Shown piece by piece: positions 33,895 to 43,161 of a stretch of DNA of 64,000 nt. Source of the DNA: an uncultured Maribacter sp. (lineage in GTDB: Bacteria; Bacteroidota; Bacteroidia; Flavobacteriales; Flavobacteriaceae). The first letter of the stretch is position 1, and each line of letters begins with the position of its first letter. The notes under the pieces were generated by a model, which saw only the letters and a list, made by a program, of their open reading frames with translations, was not told the DNA's origin and searched no databases. The DNA lies in NCBI RefSeq assembly GCF_947495965.1, contig NZ_CANMBB010000011.1:17866-81865 (forward strand). Reading direction: 5' to 3'. Position numbers and translations under genes: made by a program.

Positions 33895-35212
33895 GTGGCA
33901 GGGTTACTTTTATTTGTTTTAATCTTTTTTTATCTAAACTTTCTACAACAAATTTATAGTCCTTAAATTTTACTAGCTCTCCTTTTTTAGGAAAATTACC
34001 TGCTATTTCTAAAACAAAACCTGCTATAGTTTCCGATTCTCCTTTTTCTTCTTCAAAGAAGTCTTCATCTTCAAGTTTTATAACTCTATAAAAATCTTTT
34101 AAGGCCGTTTTGCCATCAAAAACATAATTATACTCATCTAACTTAGAATAAATTAAATCTTCATCATCAAACTCATCACTAATATCCCCTACAATTTCTT
34201 CTATTATATCTTCTAATGTAACTATACCAGAAGTTCCCCCATACTCATCTACCACAACTGCTAAATGATTTTTCTTTTCTTGAAACTCCAATAACAAATC
34301 GTCTAATTTTTTATTTTCAGGAACAAAAAAAGGATCTCGCATTAAGGATAACCAATTAAAAGTTTTACGGTCTAAATATGGTAATAAGTCTTTTACATAT
34401 AGCACCCCTAGCACATTATCCATGTTTTCCGAAAAAACAGGAATTCTAGAATACCCATGTGTTTTAATTTCTTCTAAAACTTCTAGAAATTTCATTTTCT
34501 CATCTAAAGCAAAAATATCTATCCTTGGGCACATAACTTGTTTAGTATCTGTATTACCAAAAGATACTATTCCTTCTAAAATTTTTTGCTCTTCTTTTGT
34601 TGTATCACCGTCTGATGTAAGCTCTAATGCTTGGGATAAATGATCTACACTTAAACTAGATTTTTCTTTGCCAAGTTTATTATATAAAAATACAGTGCCA
34701 TAACGCATGGGTAAACTTAAAGGAGAAAATAACACATCTAAAACCTTTAAAGGATAAACCATAAATTCCGAGAAGCTTTTTTTATTCCTGTTGGCATAGA
34801 CCTTTGGCAAAATTTCTCCAAACATTAAAATTAAAAATGTAGCTACAACTACCTCTAATAAAAAACGAACAGAAACAATTCCAAAAATTACCGTAGTAAT
34901 ATTTGCAAATAAATTATCACCAAGAACATTAAATAATAAAACTACTCCTATATTTATAGCATTATTGGCTATTAGTATGGTAGCTAATAATTTTTTTGGT
35001 TTACTAAGTAGTTTTACAACCAAATTACCTTTGTTTGTTTTTTCTTCTTCAATGTCCTTTACATCTGTTTGAGAAAGTCCAAAAAAAGCTACTTCTGCTC
35101 CAGAAATAAGGGCAGAACAAACTAATAAAAGTATAAGAATAGCTACTTTAATAATAAAAGCACTATCCATTATAACAAAACTTAGTACTAAACTAAGGGG
35201 GTCAGGATCCAA
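33884..35212 (-). CDS. gldE: GldE, CorC/HlyC-type CBS-domain membrane protein
   Basis: A 442-residue protein: an N-terminal CNNM/DUF21 membrane domain (starts LILLLVCSALISGAEVAFFG), a pair of CBS domains (CPRIDIFALDEKM, YSRIPVFSENMDNVLGVLY, VVVDEYGGTSGIVTLEDIIE) and a C-terminal CorC/HlyC domain (ETIAGFVLEIAGNFPKKGE). It was identified as the partner of GldD in gliding. The family includes Mg/Co efflux proteins, so an ion-related role is possible. It lies 17 bases after ssb and overlaps gldD. Confidence 0.92.
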   Translation of the reverse strand: MDPDPLSLVLSFVIMDSAFIIKVAILILLLVCSALISGAEVAFFGLSQTDVKDIEEEKTNKGNLVVKLLSKPKKLLATILIANNAINIGVVLLFNVLGDNLFANITTVIFGIVSVRFLLEVVVATFLILMFGEILPKVYANRNKKSFSEFMVYPLKVLDVLFSPLSLPMRYGTVFLYNKLGKEKSSLSVDHLSQALELTSDGDTTKEEQKILEGIVSFGNTDTKQVMCPRIDIFALDEKMKFLEVLEEIKTHGYSRIPVFSENMDNVLGVLYVKDLLPYLDRKTFNWLSLMRDPFFVPENKKLDDLLLEFQEKKNHLAVVVDEYGGTSGIVTLEDIIEEIVGDISDEFDDEDLIYSKLDEYNYVFDGKTALKDFYRVIKLEDEDFFEEEKGESETIAGFVLEIAGNFPKKGELVKFKDYKFVVESLDKKRLKQIKVTLPHDS

Positions 35213-35229
35213 TTGTTACTATTTAGAGT

Positions 35230-35688
35230 TTAAAAAGGTAAATCATCGTCTTCTTGGGGAGCAGCAGACTGCGCTGGTTGTTGCGGCGTTGGCTTAGAGG
35301 GTTGTGCAGCTTGTTGCTGTGGTTGGCTCTTAGCATTTGCCATACTTTCTTTCTTGGTAGACAAAAAAGTAAAATCTTGTACATGAACTTCCGTAGTATA
35401 TCTAGTATTGCCATCTTCTCCTTGCCACTGACGGTTTTTTAAACGGCCTTCTACATATACCTTATCTCCTTTACTTAAATACTTTTCGCATATTTCTGCA
35501 GCTTTATTACGAACAACAACATTGTGCCAATCTGTATTTGTAACTTTTTCTCCAGTTTGCTTATTCGTATAGGTTTCATTTGTTGCAATAGGAAAACGCC
35601 CTATACTGTTTCCACCTTCAAAATAGTGCATTTTTACCTCATCTCCTAAATGCCCAATTAGCATTACTTTATTTAATGTTCCGCTCAT
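35230..35688 (-). CDS. ssb: Single-stranded DNA-binding protein
   Basis: A 152-residue SSB. The OB-fold spans about residues 4-110 (NKVMLIGHLGDEVKMHYF, GRFPIATNETYTNKQTGEK, WHNVVVRNKAAEICEKYL, KVYVEGRLKNRQW). A Gln/Pro-rich linker follows, and the acidic tip EDDDLPF closes the protein, the site that recruits partner proteins. It lies 25 bases after mutY and 17 before gldE. The tip is shared with DUF3127 at 13359-13736. Confidence 0.97.
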   Translation of the reverse strand: MSGTLNKVMLIGHLGDEVKMHYFEGGNSIGRFPIATNETYTNKQTGEKVTNTDWHNVVVRNKAAEICEKYLSKGDKVYVEGRLKNRQWQGEDGNTRYTTEVHVQDFTFLSTKKESMANAKSQPQQQAAQPSKPTPQQPAQSAAPQEDDDLPF

Positions 35689-35713
35689 AATTTTTATCTA
35701 ATAATCAAAAGTA

Positions 35714-36751
35714 CTAAAATTTATAGGTTTTAATAAAATCTGCAATTAAAACTGGTACAGGATATTTTTCTAGTTCTTCTATTGTAACCATATTATCTAT
35801 CTCCTGCGTTGTTTCTAAAATCCAAAATTTTGTATATAAATGTTGGTGAGATAATTTATGCACTACTGCAACATCCTTATAAACATGCAAAGATGCATTT
35901 ATATTTAATAAGGTAGTTGCTTCCTTTTCTACCTCATTTAAACTAGCTTCTTTTGGCAGCTCTATTAATGGAAATTCCCATAAACCCTGCCAAATTCCTT
36001 TTCCTGTTCTTTGGTTAAGTACTGTAAAACTATCTTTAATGATAGGAATAATATAATTAAAGTATCGTTTTTTTATTTTAGTCTTTTTTATTTTAATAGG
36101 CAAACCACTTATCAAGTCTTTTTCCAAAGCAACACAACCATCTTTTAAAGGACAAGAAATACAATCCGGGTTTTTAGGAGTACACTGTATAGCTCCAAAT
36201 TCCATAATTCCTTGATTATAATCTCTAGTATTTTCCTTATCTAACAGTTCTACTGCTAATTTTTTAAAATATTTAATTCCCTCTGTACTATTAATAGGAA
36301 TATCTATACCAAAATATCTAGAAAGAACTCTATATACATTACCATCTACAACTGCTTCTTGCGCATTAAAACAGATAGATGCAATTGCACTTGCAGTATA
36401 ATCTCCAATTCCTTTTAATTTAATTAATTCCTTATAGCTCTCCGGAAATTTTCCATCCAAATTAGAAACAATAAATTTAGCTGCTTCATGTAAATTTCTT
36501 GCTCTAGAATAATAGCCTAAACCTTGCCAAAGTTTTAAAACTTTCTCTTGCGGCACATTCGCCAAATCCTGTATTGTAGGAAAAGTATCTGTAAATTTTA
36601 AATAATACGGCGTTCCTTGTGCTACTTTTGTTTGTTGTAAGATAACTTCAGACAACCAAATTTTATACGGATCTCTTGTGGTACGCCATGGTAAAGTCCT
36701 TTTATTTTGGGCATACCAGTGTAAAATTTTATGCGAAAACAACATGTTCAA
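35714..36751 (-). CDS. mutY: A/G-specific adenine glycosylase MutY
   Basis: A 345-residue repair enzyme that removes adenine opposite 8-oxoguanine. The helix-hairpin-helix is LIKLKGIGDYTASAIASICF and the catalytic Asp is in VVDGNVYRVLSRYFGI. The iron-sulfur motif is C-x6-C-x2-C-x5-C in QCTPKNPDCISCPLKDGC. A C-terminal NUDIX-like domain that senses 8-oxoG follows (GIWQGLWEFPLIEL). The N-terminal WYAQNKRTLPWRTTRDPYKIW block is typical. It is the first gene of the mutY-ssb-gldE-gldD operon and divergent from the HU gene. Confidence 0.97.
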   Translation of the reverse strand: MNMLFSHKILHWYAQNKRTLPWRTTRDPYKIWLSEVILQQTKVAQGTPYYLKFTDTFPTIQDLANVPQEKVLKLWQGLGYYSRARNLHEAAKFIVSNLDGKFPESYKELIKLKGIGDYTASAIASICFNAQEAVVDGNVYRVLSRYFGIDIPINSTEGIKYFKKLAVELLDKENTRDYNQGIMEFGAIQCTPKNPDCISCPLKDGCVALEKDLISGLPIKIKKTKIKKRYFNYIIPIIKDSFTVLNQRTGKGIWQGLWEFPLIELPKEASLNEVEKEATTLLNINASLHVYKDVAVVHKLSHQHLYTKFWILETTQEIDNMVTIEELEKYPVPVLIADFIKTYKF

Positions 36752-36826
36752 TTAGAGTTAAATATAAAAGTAGTAGTTTAAATACTTAAAATTAGTTCTT
36801 TAGGGTGAAAGATTCAATTTAATTTA

Positions 36827-36834
36827 TATATTTG
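36827..36834 (+). promoter_or_regulatory. -7 box TATATTTG of the HU gene
   Basis: Exact match to TAnnTTTG, 37 bases before the HU start codon, followed by GCATCCC. The -33 element is unclear. Confidence 0.7.
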
Positions 36835-36871
36835 CATCCCGAAAAAACATACAGAAAATCTAAAATTCAAG

Positions 36872-37162
36872 ATGACGAAAGCGGAAATTGTATCGAAAAT
36901 CTCAGATAAACTGGGAATTGAAAAAGGAGATGTACAGGCAACAGTTGAATCTTTTATGGAAGAAGTAAAGACTTCTTTAGAAAGTGGAGATAATGTTTAC
37001 TTAAGAGGTTTTGGAAGTTTTATTATTAAAACTAGAGCTGAAAAAACTGGAAGAAATATATCTAAGAACACAACAATAAAAATACCTGCTCATAATATCC
37101 CTGCATTTAAACCTGCAAAGGTTTTTGTAGAAGGTGTTAAGAGTAATGTACAAGTTAAATAG
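36872..37162 (+). CDS. HU/IHF-family DNA-binding protein
   Basis: A 96-residue nucleoid protein. It starts MTKAEIVSKISDKLGIEKGD, has the family core GDNVYLRGFGSFIIKTRAEKTGRNI (written here as two adjoining blocks GDNVYLRGFGSF and IIKTRAEKTGRNI) and the Pro-containing arm KIPAHNIPAFKPAK. It bends and compacts DNA. A clear Bacteroidetes -7 box precedes it. It is followed by the 29-residue basic protein gene and rng; this order is common in Bacteroidetes. Confidence 0.95.
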   Translation: MTKAEIVSKISDKLGIEKGDVQATVESFMEEVKTSLESGDNVYLRGFGSFIIKTRAEKTGRNISKNTTIKIPAHNIPAFKPAKVFVEGVKSNVQVK

Positions 37163-37187
37163 AAAAATAACCTAAAAGTAGAATTTT

Positions 37188-37277
37188 ATGCCGAGCGGTA
37201 AGAAAAGAAAAAGACATAAGGTAGCTACTCACAAACGCAAAAAGCGTAGGAGAGCTAACAGACACAAGAAAAAGTAG
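37188..37277 (+). CDS. 29-residue highly basic protein, ribosomal-protein-like
   Basis: ATG at 37188 opens 29 codons and a TAG at 37275. The product starts MPSGKKRKRHKVATHKRKKR and ends RRANRHKKK; more than half of the residues are Lys, Arg or His. It looks like a conserved tiny ribosome-associated protein of Bacteroidetes, since the frame sits in the fixed spot between HU and rng. Its short length keeps it out of most gene calls. A terminator stem begins within its last codons. Which ribosomal protein it corresponds to, if any, I cannot say. Confidence 0.75.
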   Translation: MPSGKKRKRHKVATHKRKKRRRANRHKKK

Positions 37278-37297
37278 TTTTAAAAACTACTTTTTCT
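37268..37297 (+). terminator. Terminator overlapping the 29-residue ORF stop
   Basis: GAAAAAGTAGTTT and AACTACTTTTTC form a stem that includes the stop codon of the small basic gene, followed by TTTT. Confidence 0.75.
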
Positions 37298-37340
37298 TTT
37301 TAAATACGTTCATTGACATAGAAGTCAGATGATTTCGGCG

Positions 37341-37354
37341 GGTTATATATAACC
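37341..37354. promoter_or_regulatory. Palindrome GGTTATATATAACC
   Basis: A perfect 14-bp palindrome followed by TGTTTTT, between the terminator and rng. It could be an operator or a weak hairpin with a T-run. Confidence 0.35.
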
Positions 37355-37377
37355 TGTTTTTGGTATTATATAAACTA

Positions 37378-37400
37378 TTAATCTGTATATTACAGATTAA
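37378..37400 (+). promoter_or_regulatory. 5' leader hairpin of rng
   Basis: TTAATCTGTA and TACAGATTAA are exact inverted copies around a 3-base loop (TAT), 16 bases before the GTG start of rng. It may act in autoregulation of the ribonuclease message, as leader hairpins do in E. coli rne. The role here is inference. Confidence 0.5.
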
Positions 37401-37416
37401 CCTTAAATAAATTCAG

Positions 37417-38964
37417 GTGAATAGAGAATTAATCGTAAGATCAAGTTCTGATTCCGTTGACTTTGCTTTACTTAAGGATGGAAAACTTACAGAATTACAC
37501 AAAGAAGAAGATAATAACGATTTTTCTGTTGGCGATATTTTTATTGCCAAAATTAGAAAACCAGTTACTGGTCTTAATGCTGCATTTGTAAATGTAGGGT
37601 ATGAAAAAGATGCTTTTTTGCATTATCATGACCTTGGACCGCAGTTAGCTTCTATGCTTAAATTCACAAAACAAGTAAGCACAGGGAAACTTCAAGATTA
37701 TTCCCTTAAAAATTTTCCAACCGAAAAAGATATTGATAAAAATGGAGCAATAACAGATGTTATTAAAGCCAACCAATCAATATTAGTACAAATTGTAAAG
37801 GAACCAATATCCACTAAAGGACCAAGAATAAGTTCAGAGCTATCAATTGCTGGGCGATATTTAGTAATGGTACCTTTTTCTGATCGTGTATCTGTATCAC
37901 AGAAAATTGCGAGTTCAGAAGAAAAAGACAGACTTAAAAGGCTAGTACGAAGTATTAAGCCTAAAGGATTTGGAGTAATTATCCGTACAGTTGCCGAAGG
38001 CAAAAAAGTAGCAGAATTAGACAAAGATTTAGAAAACTTGCTGAACAAATGGTCAGCAATGTGTAAAAAATTATATAAAGCACCAACACCATCCAAAGTA
38101 TTAGTAGAGCTTACTAGAGCATCTTCTATACTTAGAGACATATTTAACGATTCCTTTACAGGTATTCATGTTGATGATGAAACGCTTTATGAACAAATTA
38201 AAGATTACGTTCAAGAAATTGCACCTGCTAAAGAATCTATTGTAAAACAGCATGCATCTAGTGTACCTATTTTTGAAAAGTTTGGTATTGAAAGGCAAAT
38301 AAAAACGTCTTTTGGCCGAACTGCTTCTATGAGTAAAGGAGCCTATTTAATTATAGAACATACAGAGGCACTACACGTTGTAGATGTTAACAGTGGCAAT
38401 AGATCTAATAAAGCTAAAAATCAAGAAGACACAGCTTTAGAAGTAAATCTTTTAGCAGCATCAGAAATTGCAAGACAATTACGCTTGCGAGACATGGGAG
38501 GTATTATTGTGGTAGATTTTATTGATATGGTTAAAGCGCCACATCGTAAAAAACTTTTTGATCACCTTAGAGACGAAATGAAGGATGATCGTGCAAAACA
38601 TAAAATTTTGCCACCAAGTAAATTTGGTCTTATCCAAATTACCAGACAAAGAGTACGCCCAGAAATGAACATTAAAACAACAGAGGAAGATCCTAACCAA
38701 TCTGGAAAGGAAGTAGAAGCTCCAATTGTTTTAATAGACAAAATAAACTTTGCTTTAGAGAAACTCTTAAAAGGCCCTGCAAAAAATAATAGTATAACAC
38801 TAAATATACACCCTTTTATAGCAGCATACCTTACACAAGGTTTCCCATCTATACGTTTTAAGTGGTTTTTAGAACACAAAAGATGGATTAAAATACAACC
38901 TCGAGATGCGTATACGTATTTAGAGTACCGTTTTAAAAATAAAGACGGCAAAACCATATATTAA
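37417..38964 (+). CDS. rng: Ribonuclease E/G family endoribonuclease
   Basis: A 515-residue RNase G-like enzyme that cleaves single-stranded AU-rich RNA in rRNA processing and mRNA decay. The S1 domain is at the N-terminus (VGDIFIAKIRKPVTGLNAAF, VNVGYEKDAFLHYHDL). The catalytic region includes ALHVVDVNSGNRS (Asp) and GGIIVVDFIDM (Asp). No C-terminal degradosome scaffold is present. The start is GTG at 37417, which fits the usual N-terminus NRELIVRSSSDSVDFALL. A leader hairpin lies just before and a terminator after it. Confidence 0.96.
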   Translation: MNRELIVRSSSDSVDFALLKDGKLTELHKEEDNNDFSVGDIFIAKIRKPVTGLNAAFVNVGYEKDAFLHYHDLGPQLASMLKFTKQVSTGKLQDYSLKNFPTEKDIDKNGAITDVIKANQSILVQIVKEPISTKGPRISSELSIAGRYLVMVPFSDRVSVSQKIASSEEKDRLKRLVRSIKPKGFGVIIRTVAEGKKVAELDKDLENLLNKWSAMCKKLYKAPTPSKVLVELTRASSILRDIFNDSFTGIHVDDETLYEQIKDYVQEIAPAKESIVKQHASSVPIFEKFGIERQIKTSFGRTASMSKGAYLIIEHTEALHVVDVNSGNRSNKAKNQEDTALEVNLLAASEIARQLRLRDMGGIIVVDFIDMVKAPHRKKLFDHLRDEMKDDRAKHKILPPSKFGLIQITRQRVRPEMNIKTTEEDPNQSGKEVEAPIVLIDKINFALEKLLKGPAKNNSITLNIHPFIAAYLTQGFPSIRFKWFLEHKRWIKIQPRDAYTYLEYRFKNKDGKTIY

Positions 38965-38987
38965 GTCATAATGGCTATTTAAAATTT

Positions 38988-39020
38988 AAGCGACCTTCAG
39001 CAATGTGGGTCGCTTTTTTT
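38988..39020 (+). terminator. rng terminator
   Basis: AAGCGACC and GGTCGCTT stem with a T-tract, 24 bases after the rng stop. Confidence 0.85.
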
Positions 39021-39037
39021 ATACAAAAAACTTAATA

Positions 39038-42000
39038 TTAATTATTCTTCGCAATTAAAAAGCCCTCTTTATTCACCTTTAAAATGTATAAACCAGTCGC
39101 CAATTTTGGAAGCAGAAGTGTAGTTACGCTTGAAGATTCATTAAAAAATTTATCTCTAATTATAATTTTACGTCCTATAGCGTCAAACAATACAAAGTTG
39201 TCTGTTGCCTCTGTATTTATTATATTAATTTCATCATTAATTATTGGGTTAGGATATAGAATATACTCTTTTGAATTCGTTGGGTTTATTGGATTTTTTC
39301 CAGAAAAATAAGGCAACGCAAAATTATAGGCATCCACTCCCACCTTTTCTCCTATTATTCTTCCCAAGATATCATCAGCCGGAGGGTGTATTCCACCCCA
39401 AATTCGAGACAAACTTGTTTGATCAGAAGCATCTCTGTATGTAGCCCATTGTAAGGTTACATCAACCGAAGGTCCGTTTTCAAATACCAAAAACTCATCT
39501 TTCTTTGCTACAAATTCTCCCAATCCTCCAGGGAAATATTCGTCTCCCGTAATTAAGGTCATTACTTCGGCTGCAGCTCTAGAATAGGTAGAATGACCCG
39601 ATAAATACCCTGCAAATGGCGGAGTTACAAAAGAGGGCCTTTGGTATGGAAACCAGTTTTTAGCCAAAATCCAACCTACACCAGCAACATCTGAGCTAAT
39701 ATTATCAATAAAATTATGTCCACGCCAGGCAAAAACTTTTATTTCACCAACGTTTTCGTTATTAGAACCACTTAATTCATCTCCTATTTCTACCACTTCT
39801 ATATAACCTTCTTTTAAAGGTATCCCGCCCACGTGGTAATTGGGTAAATTTTGATCCGTACTTTGCCCTAAGGAACTCATATACCTAATCGCCGAAATTG
39901 GCCTTATATAATCATACCATCCTTTAATACCCCATGCAGTTATTGCTGCATCATGCATAGCTCCAGCTAAAATAAAATAGGCTTTAACATCCCATTCTAA
40001 AGGATTTAATTCCTCTCCTTGTCCATTAAACTTACGCTCAAATAACTCATGATCATTTACATAATTAAGTATCGTGAACCAATGTCCCGGTGGTGTTTCA
40101 GAATCTGGACCGTCTGCCCAAAACTCTGCAAGTACTCTAGCGTAATCTGCTCTCGGTACAATTTGCTCTTCATAAGCCTCTCCTGTTTTTGGGTTCACTG
40201 AACGACCTATACTAACGTCACCACCATCAATTTCTTTATAAAAATTAGGATATTCATCAAAAGAGCTAGGAAACATACTAATGTTTATGTTACCTATACT
40301 CTTGGGAGATATATCCCATAAAACACCATCTGTTGGATCTAAATGAGAACTCCATATAGATACTAAAGAGAAATTCCATTTGTACAAATCACTTGATGCA
40401 GTTGCATTTTGGGTGTCTAATAATGGAGGAGCCCCCGGATCATGATACACCGTATAATTATTACCATTTCTATTGAAAACCGTTTTATCATCATCAGATA
40501 ATGCAAAGGAATGTATTTGCCCCCATTCTGGACTTAAAAATTCTGGAGTTTCTCCCCGAATTAAGTTTCCACTTTGATCAATAAATGCGTTAAAAGATAA
40601 AGGCTGCCAGCGGTTTGCATCTGTAATAGTATTATTTTCTTCAGAGACACTTAACGTCAAAGGCATATTTACAGGTTGATAAAATGCATTATCATAGGCA
40701 GTTGCTTCTCGCGACCCATCGGTATTTCCGTAGTCAATAATTACTTCCGCTACATAATTTCCCAAAGCCGCTGCTTCTCCTGAGGTATATTCTGTACTAG
40801 TGTTATTAACATCATACCCCAAATCATTCATCACAAAATCAAATAGTGCTAAACTTTCTTCCTTATTTGGTGAGTTTTTAAACCTATGACTAAGTATACG
40901 ATAGGCAGCATAACTCATTGCTTTTTCCTGGGCTTCTTTTTTTTCTTCAACAGATTCAAATATTTCTAAATCACTACTAAAATCATTAACCGTATTGCCG
41001 ATCAAATAAGGTCGAGCCATTTCATCGTAAATTGCCCAACAATCATATAGAGCAACTGAAGTATGAAACAAATTTCTAGCATGTACTGTGGGTCTAGCAA
41101 AATCGTTTCTAATAGCAGCAAGTAATGCTTCATTCCAAATTCTTGCTACGGATACATTCATAGAAATATTAGAAATAGAAAGATTTACGTTTAATTCTCT
41201 AGGCTCGCTTGCACATATATTGGACTGTTCTATAGCTATTACTCTACCAACTGCACCTAAACCCCATTTTACAGTAATGGCATTAGTTCCTTGCCCACTT
41301 ATAAGTTCCCCACCTTCGACCTGCCAATTTGCCTTCACATTTGCATCCGAACTAAATGTATAAGTCTCCAGAGCATTAAAACCAGATGATGCGGATCCTG
41401 CTACATTATTCTCAGATGCGTAATACTCACAGCTACCATCACTACTTACTGCTAAGGGATTATAATTACACGCATTAGGATCGGTACAACCTGTTAGTTT
41501 TACACTTGGAGAAATATTTAAGACTTCCAAACCTTGTCCTTCTGTTGCTCTTACAAACCTATTGACTTCAATATTTTGATGTCGTTCTATCAAACCTGAA
41601 GGCCAATTAATAATTAACTCATTAATTATACTACTTTCATTTAAACCAAAATGAAGAGGCTTTAAGCTTTGAGATAAAAAACCAACCCCATTATAATATC
41701 TAACAATACTACCCTCATCTGTAACTACAGTTACTTTTGTACCCAATGCATCTCTATTTGATGTAGTTCCTTGAAGTTGTAATTGAAACCATTTTAAATT
41801 GGATGCATTATTTTCCGCTATTTTATTTTCATAAAAGAAAGGCTCTCGGTCTGAATTGGTTATAAAAAGATCTAAATCTCCATCCAAATCAAAATCAAAA
41901 TCTATCACCTCAACGCTAATACTATTTTCGTTTAAACCCAATTCTGCAGAAAAATTTCGAAAGCTACTTCCATTTTCTTTTAACAGGTTCTTAAAATAAA

Positions 42001-43072
42001 AATTAGGTTGTGGTCCTGTATTTATGAATCCGTTTACAACCATTAAATCTTCGTCTCCATCCAAATCAAAATCCCCAAATGTGGTTCCCCATGCCCAATC
42101 AGTGTCTCCTACACCAAAAACACTAGCTTGTTCAATAAAGTTATTAGTACCTTGATTTACAAAAAAATGATTCTCGCTAATACCAGTAGTAAAAAAATCA
42201 AAATTACCATCGTTATTTACATCTCCAATAGCTATACCCATATTATCTAGCATGCTATCTAAGTTATACGTACTAGCTTGTTCCGAAAAATTAACCCCTC
42301 CATTACTAATGAATAATCTATTACCTTGATCAAGGTCATTAGCAATATAAAAATCTTGCCAACCATCATTATTAAAATCAAAAGGAGACAATGTAAAGCT
42401 TTCTAAGCTGGGGAGATTGGCTATACCAGTAACATTTGTAACGTTAGTAAAAGTTTCATCTCCGTTGTTTTTATAAAGGGTATTTCCTTCACACTTATTC
42501 CAATCTGCAATGAACAAGTCCAAAAACCCGTCGTTATCATAATCAACCCATGTTGCCCCAGTATTATTACACCCATTAGTAAACGTAATTCCAGACTCAT
42601 TAGTAACTTCAGAAAAAGTACCATTACCCTGGTTTCTAAAAAGCTGTACTATGTTTAGGTGCGTTAAAAATAAATCTGGAAAACCATCATTATTATAATC
42701 TCCCCAAGAAGCACCAAATTTAAACCCTTTTAAGCCTACAAAAAATTCGCCCGTTCGTTCAAACACTAATACATTACTTAGTCCAGCCCCAGTAGTAACA
42801 TTAGTAAAAGTTCCATCATTATTATTTCTATAAAGTTTACTCAAGGTACTTGTATTCCCTGCCTCGTCCTCATCACTTGCTACTACAAAAATGTCTAAAT
42901 CTAAATCTCCATCATAATCTGCTACGGCTGCACCGTTATTCTTGCTTAAAAGCTCAAAACCAGCTATGCTTTCGACGCGTTTGAAAGTTTGAGATTGAAT
43001 ATTACTAGTTACATAAAAAATAACTATAGTAAGAAGGCCTCTTAAATGTTTATTAAAAACAATCTTAAACAT
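39038..43072 (-). CDS. FG-GAP/CRTAC plus vanadium haloperoxidase fusion, T9SS type A
   Basis: A 1344-residue secreted protein. After a signal peptide come FG-GAP/VCBS repeats with Asp-rich calcium loops (ADYDGDLDLDIFV, GDYNNDGFPDLFLTH, VDYDNDGFLDLFIAD) to about residue 420. An ASPIC/UnbV (CRTAC) domain follows (NRDALGTKVTVVT, LIINWPSGLIERHQ) and a small CTDPNACNYNP motif. From about 640 a vanadium-dependent haloperoxidase/PAP2 module begins (RPTVHARNLFH), with SGHSTYSRAAAEV near 1157 and SRIWGGIHPPADDILG near 1224, which supply the vanadate-binding His and Arg. The end matches a T9SS type A signal (YPNPIINDEINI, LATGLYILKV). It likely oxidises halides outside the cell. It is a single gene, divergent from recX. 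Confidence 0.88.
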   Translation of the reverse strand: MFKIVFNKHLRGLLTIVIFYVTSNIQSQTFKRVESIAGFELLSKNNGAAVADYDGDLDLDIFVVASDEDEAGNTSTLSKLYRNNNDGTFTNVTTGAGLSNVLVFERTGEFFVGLKGFKFGASWGDYNNDGFPDLFLTHLNIVQLFRNQGNGTFSEVTNESGITFTNGCNNTGATWVDYDNDGFLDLFIADWNKCEGNTLYKNNGDETFTNVTNVTGIANLPSLESFTLSPFDFNNDGWQDFYIANDLDQGNRLFISNGGVNFSEQASTYNLDSMLDNMGIAIGDVNNDGNFDFFTTGISENHFFVNQGTNNFIEQASVFGVGDTDWAWGTTFGDFDLDGDEDLMVVNGFINTGPQPNFYFKNLLKENGSSFRNFSAELGLNENSISVEVIDFDFDLDGDLDLFITNSDREPFFYENKIAENNASNLKWFQLQLQGTTSNRDALGTKVTVVTDEGSIVRYYNGVGFLSQSLKPLHFGLNESSIINELIINWPSGLIERHQNIEVNRFVRATEGQGLEVLNISPSVKLTGCTDPNACNYNPLAVSSDGSCEYYASENNVAGSASSGFNALETYTFSSDANVKANWQVEGGELISGQGTNAITVKWGLGAVGRVIAIEQSNICASEPRELNVNLSISNISMNVSVARIWNEALLAAIRNDFARPTVHARNLFHTSVALYDCWAIYDEMARPYLIGNTVNDFSSDLEIFESVEEKKEAQEKAMSYAAYRILSHRFKNSPNKEESLALFDFVMNDLGYDVNNTSTEYTSGEAAALGNYVAEVIIDYGNTDGSREATAYDNAFYQPVNMPLTLSVSEENNTITDANRWQPLSFNAFIDQSGNLIRGETPEFLSPEWGQIHSFALSDDDKTVFNRNGNNYTVYHDPGAPPLLDTQNATASSDLYKWNFSLVSIWSSHLDPTDGVLWDISPKSIGNINISMFPSSFDEYPNFYKEIDGGDVSIGRSVNPKTGEAYEEQIVPRADYARVLAEFWADGPDSETPPGHWFTILNYVNDHELFERKFNGQGEELNPLEWDVKAYFILAGAMHDAAITAWGIKGWYDYIRPISAIRYMSSLGQSTDQNLPNYHVGGIPLKEGYIEVVEIGDELSGSNNENVGEIKVFAWRGHNFIDNISSDVAGVGWILAKNWFPYQRPSFVTPPFAGYLSGHSTYSRAAAEVMTLITGDEYFPGGLGEFVAKKDEFLVFENGPSVDVTLQWATYRDASDQTSLSRIWGGIHPPADDILGRIIGEKVGVDAYNFALPYFSGKNPINPTNSKEYILYPNPIINDEINIINTEATDNFVLFDAIGRKIIIRDKFFNESSSVTTLLLPKLATGLYILKVNKEGFLIAKNN

Positions 43073-43161
43073 AAATTATATATAAAAATTCTACCTTTAT
43101 GGATAAGTAACAATGTAAAACTAATTTTTAACATCTTTAGCTTTTTTTTACTCTACAATAC

